DNA of 64,000 nt from Curvibacter gracilis ATCC BAA-807 (GTDB lineage: Bacteria > Pseudomonadota > Gammaproteobacteria > Burkholderiales > Burkholderiaceae_C): contig NZ_JADZ01000005.1 of the NCBI RefSeq assembly GCF_000518645.1, positions 1 through 64,000 of the forward strand, read 5' to 3'. Position 1 is the stretch's first letter. The number at the start of each line of letters is the position of its first letter. A model generated the notes under the pieces. The model was given only the letters and a program-made list of their open reading frames with translations, was not told the origin of the DNA and made no database searches. Below are positions 1-8,072 of the stretch, in pieces. The position numbers and the translations under genes were made by a program.

Positions 1-218
1 CGGAAGTTCTCAATCGCATCGAAGTCGCTCTTGCCCTGCACCAGCAGGCCCAGGTAGCTGCGCAGGATGTCGCTGTTGGCAACGCCATTTCTCACGGGCA
101 AGGCGGCATCGAGTCGCTTGAACACTGGCGCGAGTCGATTCAGGTGATGTCCGACCAGCGCCAGACCGGCTACCGGGGTGAGGTCGTAGTCGAGCTGCTT
201 GACGATGAAGGGGCGCAT
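1..218 (-). CDS. IS1380-family transposase, N-terminal 72 residues (cut by window start)
   Basis: An open frame starts at the ATG at 218 and runs leftward off the window without a stop. The visible protein begins MRPFIVKQLDYDLTP and contains VANSDILRSYLGLLVQGKSD and FDAIENF. From family knowledge, this N-terminal pattern is typical of IS1380 transposases, DDE enzymes that move the element by cut and paste. The catalytic residues lie outside the window, so integrity cannot be judged. The gene is close to the inferred IS end at 350, as expected for the 5' end of the only gene in such an element. Confidence 0.8.
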   Translation of the reverse strand, partial: MRPFIVKQLDYDLTPVAGLALVGHHLNRLAPVFKRLDAALPVRNGVANSDILRSYLGLLVQGKSDFDAIENF

Positions 219-350
219 TGGAAGAACTCAGGTACTGCGTTTGCAACAGGCCCATCAACGCCCCACACCTGTCTCGCGTTTACCAAACTACCTCAAATCG
301 AACGCACCCGCAGGGTGAGGCACTTTCACTCTTGGGCTCACGGATTCAGG
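1..350. mobile_element. Truncated end of an IS1380-family insertion sequence
   Basis: The stretch contains the 5' part of an IS1380-type transposase gene reading leftward out of the window. Base composition changes abruptly near 350, from ordinary GC-rich to very AT-rich. Read on the minus strand, the last bases before that break (350 downward) are cctgaatccgtgagcccaag, starting with CCT as many IS1380-family termini do. The IS end is therefore placed at about 350. The other end and any target duplication lie outside the window, so the exact boundary is inferred. Confidence 0.55.
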
Positions 351-408
351 TCAAAATATAAATTAACATAATTTAATTATTTGTCAAGATTTATTTTTAA
401 AAACAAAA

Positions 409-428
409 AAACCTACTTTCGTAGGTTT
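409..428. terminator. Bidirectional hairpin terminator
   Basis: The stem aaacctac / gtaggttt (409-416 and 421-428) closes a four-base loop and is flanked by an A-run on the left and a T-rich stretch on the right, so it could stop transcription from either side. It lies between the IS end and the island genes. The spacer 429-578 also holds a perfect palindrome (ccgcacaagtgcgg, 473-486) and no convincing gene. Confidence 0.6.
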
Positions 429-578
429 GTTTTGCCCGCCAGGTGCTTTTTAATTTGATACTTTATTTTAAGCCGCACAAGTGCGGAACATAGATTTTTA
501 AAATATCAAACCGTCCTTTATAATATGATTTATTTTTATTAATTTGTCAATAGCAATATTGAAATATTTTAATAATAA

Positions 579-601
579 AAAAGCACCTCAAGGGTGCTTT
601 T
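579..601 (-). terminator. Terminator of the int-hns-small ORF unit
   Basis: The stem aaaagcacc / ggtgctttt (579-587 and 593-601) has a five-base loop. On the minus strand it is followed by a T-rich tail (complement of 571-582). It sits exactly at the end of the leftward unit and overlaps the last codons and stop of the small ORF at 588-737. Confidence 0.65.
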
Positions 602-737
602 CTTGTTTTATGTATTTGAGATATGTTTCTTCAGCTTCTTTAGCTAACTTCTCAAGAAATTCTTTACTTTCTTCAGAGTTTAAAAGTTCTTCCCAAATCT
701 CATCATCAGTTTTATTAGTGGTTGATGAGCAAGTCAT
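588..737 (-). CDS. Small acidic protein (49 aa) overlapping the hns 3' end
   Basis: The reading frame starts at the ATG at 737, inside the last codons of the hns-like gene, and stops at 588. A perfect AGGAGG (plus-strand cctcct near 746-751) lies about eight bases upstream of the ATG, which strongly supports translation. The 49-residue product starts MTCSSTTNKTDDEIWEELLN and continues with alternating acidic and lysine-rich heptad-like sequence ending QEKHP. It is predicted helical, perhaps coiled-coil. The overlap of 23 bases suggests translational coupling to hns. I do not recognise a family. By position it could act with or against the H-NS protein, as small Hha-type partners do elsewhere, but that is inference. 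Confidence 0.72.
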   Translation of the reverse strand: MTCSSTTNKTDDEIWEELLNSEESKEFLEKLAKEAEETYLKYIKQEKHP

Positions 738-1077
738 CAAGTGAACCTCCTGCATTCAAATGAGCTTCAACCCATTTTGGTTTAATACCTCTGCCTGACC
801 AAGTGAGGGAACCATCAGAGTTCTGATATTTTGGTGCTACTGAACCTGTTTTGGCAGGAGTAGGATTGAATTTGTTGTTAATTGGAAATACTGTAAAACC
901 CAATTCTTGGGCAGTAATTCCATATTGAGAAATTTTAGCTTTAATATCTGCCACAACTTCAGCAAGTTCAGCTTTTCTCAATTCTTCAGCTTTCTCCTGA
1001 AGTTCTTTAATTTGAGCCAAAATTTCAGTGTAAGAACTAGACATTGGTTTGCTTTTTTTGGTTGATGAAGTAGCCAT
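715..1077 (-). CDS. H-NS family nucleoid-associated protein (120 aa)
   Basis: The N-terminal half (residues about 13-60) is a charged helical segment like the H-NS oligomerisation coiled coil. The C-terminus holds the DNA-binding signature: YQNSDGSLTWSGRG followed by IKPKWV, close to the (T/S)W(T/S)GRGRxPxW motif of betaproteobacterial H-NS/HvrA proteins. Such proteins bind AT-rich DNA and silence it, and this gene sits in an AT-rich island it could itself bind. It lies 13 bases downstream of the integrase stop, so co-transcription is likely. No clear ribosome-binding site precedes the ATG at 1077; an internal Met at residue 12 is an alternative start. Confidence 0.85.
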   Translation of the reverse strand: MATSSTKKSKPMSSSYTEILAQIKELQEKAEELRKAELAEVVADIKAKISQYGITAQELGFTVFPINNKFNPTPAKTGSVAPKYQNSDGSLTWSGRGIKPKWVEAHLNAGGSLDDLLINH

Positions 1078-1090
1078 TGTACAGAAAAAA

Positions 1091-2506
1091 TTAATTAGTG
1101 AAAAGATTCAAATTTTCATAAGAAAGTATTTTTTCTGTGGCATTTTTCAAATTAATAGGACTGTGCTTCTTGGAATATATTTTTTCATTTGTGCCTTGGC
1201 CTTCATGTCCTACCAAGTCTTGTCTGATTTCAGAATTTACACCATGTTGTTTTAGTCTGTTATTAACTGTATGTCTAAAAAAGTACATGGTTTTTCCATC
1301 AATTCCTATCGACCTTAAGAATTTAGAAAAATCTTCACTAATAAAAGTTGAATAAGTTTTGGCTGATGGTTTCCTCAAATCAAAAACCATTCCTAATGGT
1401 CTAGATTTTAAATAATCGAGAAAACCATTTTCGATAAGAATTCGATGAAGATATATAGTTCTTTTGCTTGCTTTTGTTTTTAATGTTTGTCCTCTATCTT
1501 TATTTTCTGTAATTCTAATATTGTAAATTTCATCTTCTTCATAAATATCATCAGTCCAAAGCTGACATATTTCATTAGGTCTTGCGCCTGTAGTGAGTAA
1601 CAAAAGGCAGATGAAATAGAGTTTTTTATTAGACTTTAACCAATCATTTGTAAAGATTTTTTCCAACTCTTTACCTGTAAAAGGTTGCCTTTGTGTTTCC
1701 TCTACTTCCAAGCGATGACCTACAAACGGATTAGCTTCTTTGGCTTCTCCAATTGTCACTAAATAATTATAAAAAGTAGAAAGTACAGCAATAATATTCT
1801 TGATGGTTTTATCTGCTTTTTTCTCTGTTTTTTGTAGATATTGAATATAGGAAAAGGCTAATTTTCTATCGATTCCATCAATGGTTTTAATTTTGAAATT
1901 GTCACAGTATGAAATAAATTTATCTATTGTTGTTTCATATCTGTAGATTGTGCCTTTGCCTACTTTTAAATTTGACAAATAATCTTTAACTAAATCCTGA
2001 AGACTTTTTGAATTTTCTATTGGTTTTTTAACCTCAAGAGAGGATAGTATTCTTTCATAAAGGGCAAGCTTTTGCTGTCCCTTTTCTGTTGACAAAAATT
2101 CTTCTAATTCTCTTTCTTTTTTGATTTTTTTACTTTCTTCAGCTTCGGAATTTCTTTTAATTCTTTCGATTTCTCTTAATTTTTCTAGTTCTCTTTTATG
2201 CTCTTCAGCCTTATGAATTTCTCTTAATTTCAAAAATTCTTGAAGCTGAATTGAGTCTTCAGGACTGGTAACGGAAACAGATTTAATTTGATTTCTATCA
2301 TCAAATTGAACTTCGAATTTTCTAATATTATTTGGGTCAATCATTTCAATACGAGCTTTGATTTGAATTGCCAAAATTTTAGCTACTTTAGGATTTCTTG
2401 TGTGAAGGCTCACACGTTTCGAAACCTGCTTGGAACCATCGAAGATGGTTTGTCTGAAGTAGTAGATTCCTGAACTTCTTCGTTCAAGGTTGTACCCATA
2501 GGTCAT
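1091..2506 (-). CDS. Tyrosine recombinase / phage-type integrase (471 aa)
   Basis: The catalytic domain is recognisable. TTGARPNE carries the first arginine (about residue 317) and KASKRTIYL the lysine region. FFRHTVNNRL is the second box, with Tyr replacing the usual first His two residues before the Phe-Arg-His. LVGHEGQG and EKIYSKK (tyrosine nucleophile, about residue 450) follow. The N-terminus (SSGIYYFRQTI) resembles the DUF6538-like arm-binding region. Residues about 85-165 are a long charged coiled-coil linker before the core-binding domain. The open frame reaches 2599, but the upstream 31 residues look non-coding and contain repeats, so the ATG at 2506 is chosen. It is expected to catalyse integration and excision at the adjacent tRNA-Gly. 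Confidence 0.88.
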   Translation of the reverse strand: MTYGYNLERRSSGIYYFRQTIFDGSKQVSKRVSLHTRNPKVAKILAIQIKARIEMIDPNNIRKFEVQFDDRNQIKSVSVTSPEDSIQLQEFLKLREIHKAEEHKRELEKLREIERIKRNSEAEESKKIKKERELEEFLSTEKGQQKLALYERILSSLEVKKPIENSKSLQDLVKDYLSNLKVGKGTIYRYETTIDKFISYCDNFKIKTIDGIDRKLAFSYIQYLQKTEKKADKTIKNIIAVLSTFYNYLVTIGEAKEANPFVGHRLEVEETQRQPFTGKELEKIFTNDWLKSNKKLYFICLLLLTTGARPNEICQLWTDDIYEEDEIYNIRITENKDRGQTLKTKASKRTIYLHRILIENGFLDYLKSRPLGMVFDLRKPSAKTYSTFISEDFSKFLRSIGIDGKTMYFFRHTVNNRLKQHGVNSEIRQDLVGHEGQGTNEKIYSKKHSPINLKNATEKILSYENLNLFTN

Positions 2507-2512
2507 GGAAAG

Positions 2513-2615
2513 ACTGACACCATACAAAGGGGTTGCTGTTGCAGGAGCACCCCTAGTTGTGGATGTACAATGACACACCCAACTGACACTGTTAGCCACT
2601 TTTGGCAGGACTGAC
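2513..2615. repeat. Repeats and hairpin between integrase and tRNA (possible att-arm sites)
   Basis: The motif actgac occurs three times in the same direction (2513-2518, 2582-2587, 2610-2615). The first two copies extend to actgacac. Between them lies a hairpin (2528-2537 with 2546-2554, aggggttgct / agcacccct, one bulged base). Short direct repeats beside an integrase gene and its tRNA target are what arm-type binding sites look like, but this is only suggested by position. Confidence 0.35.
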
Positions 2616-2651
2616 TAGAAAAAGTTCTTTAAAATCAACAGCTTACGTTGT

Positions 2652-2725
2652 GCGGGTGTAGTTCAATGGTAGAACGGCAGCTTCCCAAGCTTCATACGAG
2701 GGTTCGATTCCCTTCACCCGCTCCA
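2652..2725 (+). tRNA. glyT: tRNA-Gly (anticodon CCC)
   Basis: A 74-base cloverleaf is visible with an acceptor stem gcgggtg / cacccgc, D-arm gttcaatggtagaac, anticodon loop ttcccaa (CCC at 2684-2686) and T-arm gagggttcgattccctt. The gene-encoded CCA ends at 2725. The anticodon stem has one unpaired position (C2678 opposite T2692). The AT-rich integrase element abuts its 5' side, making this the probable integration target. Confidence 0.93.
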
Positions 2726-2759
2726 GATTCCTGTCTCATACGGCCTCAAGGCCTCTCAG

Positions 2760-2793
2760 AACCCGCTGACATCCCTCTGGCAGCGGGTTTTTT
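2760..2793 (+). terminator. Rho-independent terminator after tRNA-Gly
   Basis: The stem aacccgctg / cagcgggtt (2760-2768 and 2781-2789) is followed by a run of T. It lies 35 bases after the tRNA and ends that transcript. Confidence 0.85.
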
Positions 2794-3226
2794 GTTGTCT
2801 CACGCCTGGTGCTTTCCTGATGTTCGTCTGCAACTTGGCTTTGAACCGGGACAGGGTCTCCTCAGCTGCGCAGGCACCCCACTTCTCGCTTCAGCGAGCT
2901 GACCCTCGTTCAACGGCACTGCACCTGCATGGGGCCGCTTCTTCGGTTGTTCCGCCGTCGGTGCGCGGTGACTGTCCCTGTTGCAGCCCCTTTGCGTTTA
3001 GCGGTGTGGCGCCTTCTCACCGGCACGCCATCCCGAGAGGGGAGCTGCCGATTCACCGATGCCCGTGGGGCCTCGAGCTTGAATTGGCACTGAGCTTGCC
3101 ACCTGGGTGCTTGTGCGTTCGAGCTCTAAAAATACCAGGGACAACATCCTTCAAGCGGCCTGTGGCACTGCCAGAATGCAGGGGCAGGTCTTTTGAACTT
3201 TGTAACGTCGGAGACGAGGAGCAACC
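2794..3226. other. Intergenic region upstream of the first chemoreceptor
   Basis: No convincing gene is seen. The longest open frame (plus strand from 2820) has atypical composition and no family resemblance. The region should contain the promoter of the chemoreceptor at 3227, whose ribosome-binding site (gaggag near 3216-3221) is clear. I could not identify a sigma-28 type promoter with confidence. Confidence 0.5.
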
Positions 3227-4762
3227 ATGAAATTATCGACAAGGCTGGCAGGACTGGTGGCTTGTTCCGTACTCGGTCTGATAGTGATCGCGTTTTTTTC
3301 ATTGTTGACGCTGCGGTCTTTGCTGCTGGACGACAAACGGGCAGAGATCCAGACGGTGCTGGGCTTGGCTGCGGCATCGGTCAAAGAGTTTCAGGCGCAA
3401 GAGCAAAGCGGCAAGTTGTCACGCGATGAGGCCCAGGCCAAGGCCGTTGATGTGCTGAAAACACTGCGCAATGGCAAAGCAGCCTACGTGTGGGTGCGTA
3501 CAACGGGAGCTTTGGGCCTGGTCCTGCCCAATCAGGCGGATGTTGGCAAGGTGGACTTCGGGAAAAAATTGCCGGATGGGCGATTTGATTTTCAACGCTA
3601 CCTCGACGGCCTGGCCAATCAAGAGATTGCCTATGTGCAGTTGATGGTCAAAAAGCCTGGCACCGATGTGGAGGTGCCCAAAATCAATGGGGTCGTCAAA
3701 GTTGCCGGCTGGGACTGGGTGATTGGCTTTGGCGTCTGGGTTGACGATGTGGACGATATTTTCTGGCGCACCGCCTGGAGCGTCATCGGTCTGAGCCTGG
3801 CCGTCTTTGTCGTCTTGGCCTTCTGGGCCGTGCGGGTCAGCCAAGGCATTTACAAGACGTTGGGAGGGGAACCCCAGAAGGCCGCCCAGATTGCGGCGTC
3901 GATCGCCAATGGCGACCTGCGTCGCCAGAACCAGGAGACCTATCGCCCTGGCAGCTTGATGGAATCGGTGTCGACCACCCAGGCCTCGCTCAACCAGTTG
4001 GTCACCCAGGTACGCAAGGCCTCTGAGAACCTGGAAACGGCCAGCATCGAAATCGCTCAAGGCAACCAGGATCTGAGCAGTCGAACAGAAAGCCAGGCCA
4101 GTGCGCTGGAAGAAACCGCAGCCTCGATGGAGCAACTGAGCAGCTCAGTGCGTCAGAACGCGGACAGTGCGCAAGTGGCCAACCAGTTGGCCCAAAATGC
4201 CAGCCAGGTCGCCGTGCGTGGCGGCGATGTGGTGACCCAGGTGGTGGAAACCATGAAGGGCATCAATGAGTCGTCCAAGAAGATCGCCGACATCATTTCC
4301 GTGGTCGACGGGATTGCATTTCAAACCAATATCCTGGCCTTGAATGCCGCGGTGGAGGCGGCCCGGGCCGGTGAGCAAGGGCGTGGTTTTGCCGTGGTTG
4401 CCTCGGAAGTGCGTAGCCTGGCCGGCCGCAGTGCGGCCGCCGCCAAAGAGATCAACACCTTGATTTCGGCCAGCGTCGAGCGAGTCGAACAAGGCAGTAC
4501 CCTGGTTGACCAGGCAGGCAACACCATGAGTGAAGTGGTGGCCTCCATCCGCAGACTGTCAGACATCGTGGCGGAGATCAGTGCTGCCAGCAGCGAGCAA
4601 AGCATGGGCGTGGCGCAAGTCGGGGAAGCTGTCCAGCAAATGGATCTGGCCACGCAACAAAACGCTGCGCTCGTCGAACAGATGGCGGCGGCTGCGGCCA
4701 GCCTGGAGGTTCAGGCCCGCGATTTGGTGGGCACGGTCACTGTGTTCAAGTTGGACGTCTAA
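3227..4762 (+). CDS. Methyl-accepting chemotaxis protein with single Cache sensor (511 aa)
   Basis: This is an inner-membrane chemoreceptor that signals through CheW/CheA. TM1 is at residues about 7-29. A periplasmic domain with single-Cache_2 features ([13 protein letters not shown], and [20 protein letters not shown] near its end) spans about 35-185. TM2 is at 187-208, followed by a HAMP-like region and a coiled-coil signalling domain. The signalling hairpin tip is textbook: [20 protein letters not shown] and [19 protein letters not shown]. There is no C-terminal CheR-binding pentapeptide; the protein ends VFKLDV. Cache_2 domains of this sort often sense small organic acids, but the ligand is unknown. 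A second chemoreceptor lies at 8960-10570. Confidence 0.93.
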   Translation: MKLSTRLAGLVACSVLGLIVIAFFSLLTLRSLLLDDKRAEIQTVLGLAAASVKEFQAQEQSGKLSRDEAQAKAVDVLKTLRNGKAAYVWVRTTGALGLVLPNQADVGKVDFGKKLPDGRFDFQRYLDGLANQEIAYVQLMVKKPGTDVEVPKINGVVKVAGWDWVIGFGVWVDDVDDIFWRTAWSVIGLSLAVFVVLAFWAVRVSQGIYKTLGGEPQKAAQIAASIANGDLRRQNQETYRPGSLMESVSTTQASLNQLVTQVRKASENLETASIEIAQGNQDLSSRTESQASALEETAASMEQLSSSVRQNADSAQVANQLAQNASQVAVRGGDVVTQVVETMKGINESSKKIADIISVVDGIAFQTNILALNAAVEAARAGEQGRGFAVVASEVRSLAGRSAAAAKEINTLISASVERVEQGSTLVDQAGNTMSEVVASIRRLSDIVAEISAASSEQSMGVAQVGEAVQQMDLATQQNAALVEQMAAAAASLEVQARDLVGTVTVFKLDV

Positions 4763-4802
4763 AGACCTCCAAGAAAGGCGGCAAGCCTCCAATCGCAGGG
4801 CT

Positions 4803-6086
4803 TCAACGCGTGGGCTGTGGGCCTGCCGAGACAGGGGCTGGGTGCGGTGTCTGAGATCTGTCGCGCAGCAGCGCCGCGGCCAGCATGGCGATGGCCACGG
4901 CGGCCATGTGGAGCAGCAGGCACACCTTGAAGTCCTGCGCGCCATAGGTGCTGAAATCTGTGCGGCCCCCATGCAGCCGATCGATCCAGTAGCCACTGAG
5001 CTGCTGCAGCAAGGCCGCCCCGAGGAAGCCGCCCGTGTTGGCGATGCTGACCGCCATGCCGGCGTGGGCGGGTGACGCGGCATCTTTGGCGCACGCCCAG
5101 GACAAGGTGAAGCCACTGGCCGAAAACCCCATCACTGCCAGATTCAGGGCCAGTGTGGGCGGGCGCACCGGTCCAGGCAAGCCAAACCAGGCCAGGGCGC
5201 ATAAAAACAGCGCCCCCGTCAGCATGATCAGGGTTTTGCGCGATCCCAAGGCATCTGACACCCGACCCATGAAGGTCGACCCCGTCGCGAACGCAATGAA
5301 GAAGACACTGCTGAACAGGCCGCAGTCGGCCAGCGACAGGCCTTTGGCCTGCACGAGCAAAGAGCCTAGCCAAAGGCCCGAGAAAGACATGAACGAGCCG
5401 GTGAAGCCAAAGTTCACGACAAAGGCGGCCTGGATCTGTCGGTGTTGAATCAGGAGTCGGATGACCTCCAGCCACGGGCGCGTGTCGGCATCCTGGGGCC
5501 CGGGATGGGCGCCGGACGCTTGCCTGTCCGGGATCAGCATCCAGGCCAGCACGGCGACCAGGGCTGTGAGGCCTGCGCCGACCACCGAGAGGCAACGCCA
5601 GCCGAAGAGATCGGTGGCCCAGGCCAGTGGTGCGCCGGCTGCCACGGAGCCGCTGGCCCCCAGCAACATGCCCACACCCGTCATGGTGGCAAATTGATGG
5701 GGTGGAAAGTGCACCGCAATCAGTTTGATCATCGAGACAAACAGCACCGAGGAGCCCAGACCGATGAGCAGGCGCCCGAGCACCGCCCCCGGGTAGTCGG
5801 GGGTGAGTCCGAACAGGGCTGCGCCGGCGGCAACGATCAGGCAGCCCATGGCGATGAGTCGCCTGGGGCCGATCCGATCGCTCAGGACGCCAGCCGGAAT
5901 CTGCATCAGCACCGTGACCCAGAAGTACACCGACGACATGAAACCGAGCGCGGAGGCCGTGGTGTGGAAGCTGTCGGCCAACCGTGTGGCCAATGTGGAG
6001 GGAGCCACCCGGAAGGCGTAGCTCAGAAAATAGGCGGCAATGGCGACCGCCAGGGTGGCCATGCGGCGCTCGGGGGCCTGGGTCAT
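4803..6086 (-). CDS. MFS transporter (427 aa)
   Basis: This is an inner-membrane secondary transporter of the major facilitator superfamily with about 12 hydrophobic segments. It has the conserved loop 2-3 motif GVLSDRIGPRRLIAMG (residues about 65-80) and its second-half echo GRVSDALGSRKT. The ATG at 6086 overlaps the stop of the upstream GGCT-like gene (ATGA), so the two are translationally coupled. The substrate cannot be told from sequence. It converges on the chemoreceptor gene with a 40-base gap. Confidence 0.88.
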   Translation of the reverse strand: MTQAPERRMATLAVAIAAYFLSYAFRVAPSTLATRLADSFHTTASALGFMSSVYFWVTVLMQIPAGVLSDRIGPRRLIAMGCLIVAAGAALFGLTPDYPGAVLGRLLIGLGSSVLFVSMIKLIAVHFPPHQFATMTGVGMLLGASGSVAAGAPLAWATDLFGWRCLSVVGAGLTALVAVLAWMLIPDRQASGAHPGPQDADTRPWLEVIRLLIQHRQIQAAFVVNFGFTGSFMSFSGLWLGSLLVQAKGLSLADCGLFSSVFFIAFATGSTFMGRVSDALGSRKTLIMLTGALFLCALAWFGLPGPVRPPTLALNLAVMGFSASGFTLSWACAKDAASPAHAGMAVSIANTGGFLGAALLQQLSGYWIDRLHGGRTDFSTYGAQDFKVCLLLHMAAVAIAMLAAALLRDRSQTPHPAPVSAGPQPTR

Positions 6087-6592
6087 GCGAAGCCTTCCAG
6101 CGCCACGTGAGCACCGTGACGCGAGCTAGCGCGCTGCGGCCGGGTGTAACGCACGATGCCGTCGGTGCCGGCTTGAACCCTGGGCCCCAAACCTTCACGG
6201 GCGCTTGCCAGCACGTAGGTCCAGGCCATCAAAGGGGCCTCATCATCGGATGTGACAAGGATGAGCTGCCTGACAAAGACACACCGCGAGCCGCGGGGCG
6301 GTGGCCCTTGCCTGCCGAAGTTCAGTTCCTTGCTGTCCAGTTGTGCCAGGGTGCTCAAGCTGCAGTGCGGCGCCCATGTCAGCAGTTCGCCTTCGACCCT
6401 CGAATCTCCCTCGGGAGAGTAGGTGACGGTTCTGCCGGGCGCGTCTTGATCGTCGACATAATCCACATAATGCAATGCCCCGCGCACTTCGGCGGGTCGG
6501 CAGACCGTGGTGTAAGGCTTTATCAAGTGAGCATTCGGCCCATCAGAACGCAGTGTTCCGTACACGAATATTGGAATCTGTGTCAGCAGCAT
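6083..6592 (-). CDS. Gamma-glutamylcyclotransferase-like (GGCT/AIG2) protein (169 aa)
   Basis: The N-terminus QIPIFVYGTLRSDGPNAHLI carries the family's YGTLR glycine-rich substrate loop. The segment LAQLDSKELNFGRQ supplies the Asp-x-x-Glu that normally provides the catalytic glutamate. Family members release 5-oxoproline from gamma-glutamyl compounds. The longer frame begins at 6676, but the FVYGTLR motif should lie near the N-terminus, so the ATG at 6592 is preferred, though its ribosome-binding site is weak. It is the first gene of a two-gene unit with the MFS transporter, hinting that the transporter may handle a related amino-acid derivative. That link is inference. Confidence 0.8.
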   Translation of the reverse strand: MLLTQIPIFVYGTLRSDGPNAHLIKPYTTVCRPAEVRGALHYVDYVDDQDAPGRTVTYSPEGDSRVEGELLTWAPHCSLSTLAQLDSKELNFGRQGPPPRGSRCVFVRQLILVTSDDEAPLMAWTYVLASAREGLGPRVQAGTDGIVRYTRPQRASSRHGAHVALEGFA

Positions 6593-7408
6593 GGTGGTCA
6601 AAAGGGGGCTTTGCAAAAACTTGGCACCGGGCCCACCCCGACGGCAGTTCGATCCGGGATGTCGCGGCTCAATCAAATAAAATTCGAATTTATCGAGTCG
6701 CCCGGATTTTTCATTGAATCCATGCGACAGCCCTCAAGATTTCACGCTGTCAAATGGATTGAGCAGCTTGTTGACTCGAAGCACTGGATTAATGACGCTA
6801 TATTCCAATGATCTGAATTCAAAAAGAAAAGGCGGGATGGCGTGCCATCTTCTGGTCCGGTCGCTGCGGGATGTTGTGGAGGTTCCAGGGCCTGAAAATC
6901 AACTGTTTGCCGATTGCATCCATGCCGCCTTTCAGGGCCATGTGCCGGTGGATCATTTCAGGCAGGCATGGGGCCCGTGCCCAGTCGGCGGGCGGACCTG
7001 AATCCCTTCGGAATGCGACTGAAAGCCACCCGTTCAATGGCTCAATTGTTGGCGCTTCATCGGCGATTCAATCCATGCGCCAGTCTTCCGATCCGATCCT
7101 TGCTGAGGCAGGATGACGGTGGGCGATTGCAGTTTGAAGGCGCTTGTTGCCACGCAGGCTGATTTGGCGTGGGTCAGTCCCTGCAGCACGATGCTGCCGC
7201 TGCGGCCGACGCTGCTCGCTCAAGCCTTACGCCAGGATGCGGGCCATCTGGTCTGCCGCACCCCCAGCCTGACATGGGACCACCCGATGAATTGGCTTTT
7301 CAGGGTGGTTCTTCAGCGCTTGAGAAAATGCGCAGGCTTGAAATCCCAGCAGAAAAAAAATCAATGCCAGGCGATGCATTTTATCGAGTGAAGAAGGATC
7401 CGTGATGC
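6593..7408. other. 816-base stretch without a recognised gene
   Basis: Several short frames exist on both strands, but none has a start with a good ribosome-binding site, family resemblance or sustained coding character. A plus-strand frame at 7113-7391 has a passage (ALVATQADLAWVSP) loosely like the effector domain of LysR regulators, which could be a decayed remnant. The GGCT gene promoter should lie near 6593-6700, where the sequence is locally AT-rich. Confidence 0.4.
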
Positions 7409-7720
7409 TCAGTTTTGTTGGGCGCTACTGCTTGATTGGCCGTTCGCGGTTGTGCGGGTCAAACACCTTTGGTAAATCAAAGCATAGGTCTCCCGGGGCG
7501 TGCGGGTATCGTTGCTCAATAACCTTGCCAGTTTTTCTGCATAATCCATGGTCAGACCGTCAAAGCCTGAATCGTCGACCCCTAAAAACAGGTTGCAACT
7601 GTTGGGGCCCTGCGCAAAATCTTCCACCAGATCGTTCAGTTTTTGCACGGGCTCATTTTGTGCGTGCGCATTCGAAAGGTTCAAAGTACAGAGCAAAGTG
7701 GCCAGAAGAACGTGTTTCAT
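7409..7720 (-). CDS. Small exported protein of unknown function (103 aa)
   Basis: The protein begins MKHVLLATLLCTLNLSNAHA, a clear Sec signal peptide with cleavage after AHA near residue 20. The mature part is about 83 residues, with two cysteines (NSCNLFL and YQRCLTR) that could form one disulfide, and it ends in a Ser/Gln-rich tail. The open frame extends to 7933, but the signal peptide fixes the start at 7720. I recognise no family. It is predicted periplasmic and monocistronic. Confidence 0.65.
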   Translation of the reverse strand: MKHVLLATLLCTLNLSNAHAQNEPVQKLNDLVEDFAQGPNSCNLFLGVDDSGFDGLTMDYAEKLARLLSNDTRTPRETYALIYQRCLTRTTANGQSSSSAQQN

Positions 7721-8072
7721 GTGTTTGATTGTTTCGATTGATCGTAATTTCCCTGAGCGCGGTAGTGACAGCTCGTGGACGATTGAACCACCGGCCTGCT
7801 GGCAAAGATTGAATCTATGCGTCATGTATGACGTCGGGTGAGCCGCTACGGTGTCGGCCCTCAGGCGTGCCCTGGACCTTGTATGGCCTGCCAGGGCACA
7901 GTTTTGGCGACACGGATGGCGACTTTCCAACAACTTGGGTTCACTGAGCTCTGTGCGACAGCGAACATCATCTTTCCAGCATTTATGATTTAGTAACTAA
8001 GTGTTGCCGAGCGTCTTCTGGAGCCAGGAATGGTGTGCCCAGGCGGCTTCAAAACAAATCAGGGGAGGGTGC
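7721..8072. other. Divergent intergenic region
   Basis: This 352-base region separates the leftward small exported protein from the rightward AraC-type regulator and should hold both promoters. The part near 7980-8005 is AT-rich. I see no gene or strong repeat in it. Confidence 0.5.

Larger units (their letters stand above)
351..2651. mobile_element. AT-rich integrase/H-NS mobile fragment next to tRNA-Gly
   Basis: This block is clearly AT-rich while everything to its right is high-GC. It carries three leftward genes: a tyrosine recombinase, an H-NS family protein and a small acidic protein. Its right edge abuts tRNA-Gly(CCC), a common integration target, and its left edge is interrupted by an IS1380 element. 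No second copy of the tRNA segment is visible, so the left attachment site is outside the window or lost. It is best read as the integrase end of a genomic island or a remnant of one; the tRNA side is the likely att site. Confidence 0.7.

Noticed and set aside
544-744. Plus-strand 66-codon ORF in the AT-rich block
   Set aside because: It is the complement of the small acidic gene at 588-737, which has the ribosome-binding site and the better frame.
3126-3226. Sigma-28 flagellar promoter before the chemoreceptor
   Set aside because: A tctaaaaa stretch is present, but no GCCGATAA-like -10 follows at the right distance.
2820-3230. Plus-strand 136-codon ORF before the chemoreceptor
   Set aside because: No ribosome-binding site, unusual amino-acid content, overlaps the next gene's start.
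7113-7391. Possible LysR effector-domain remnant
   Set aside because: Only one short passage is suggestive; no HTH or continuous frame could be found.
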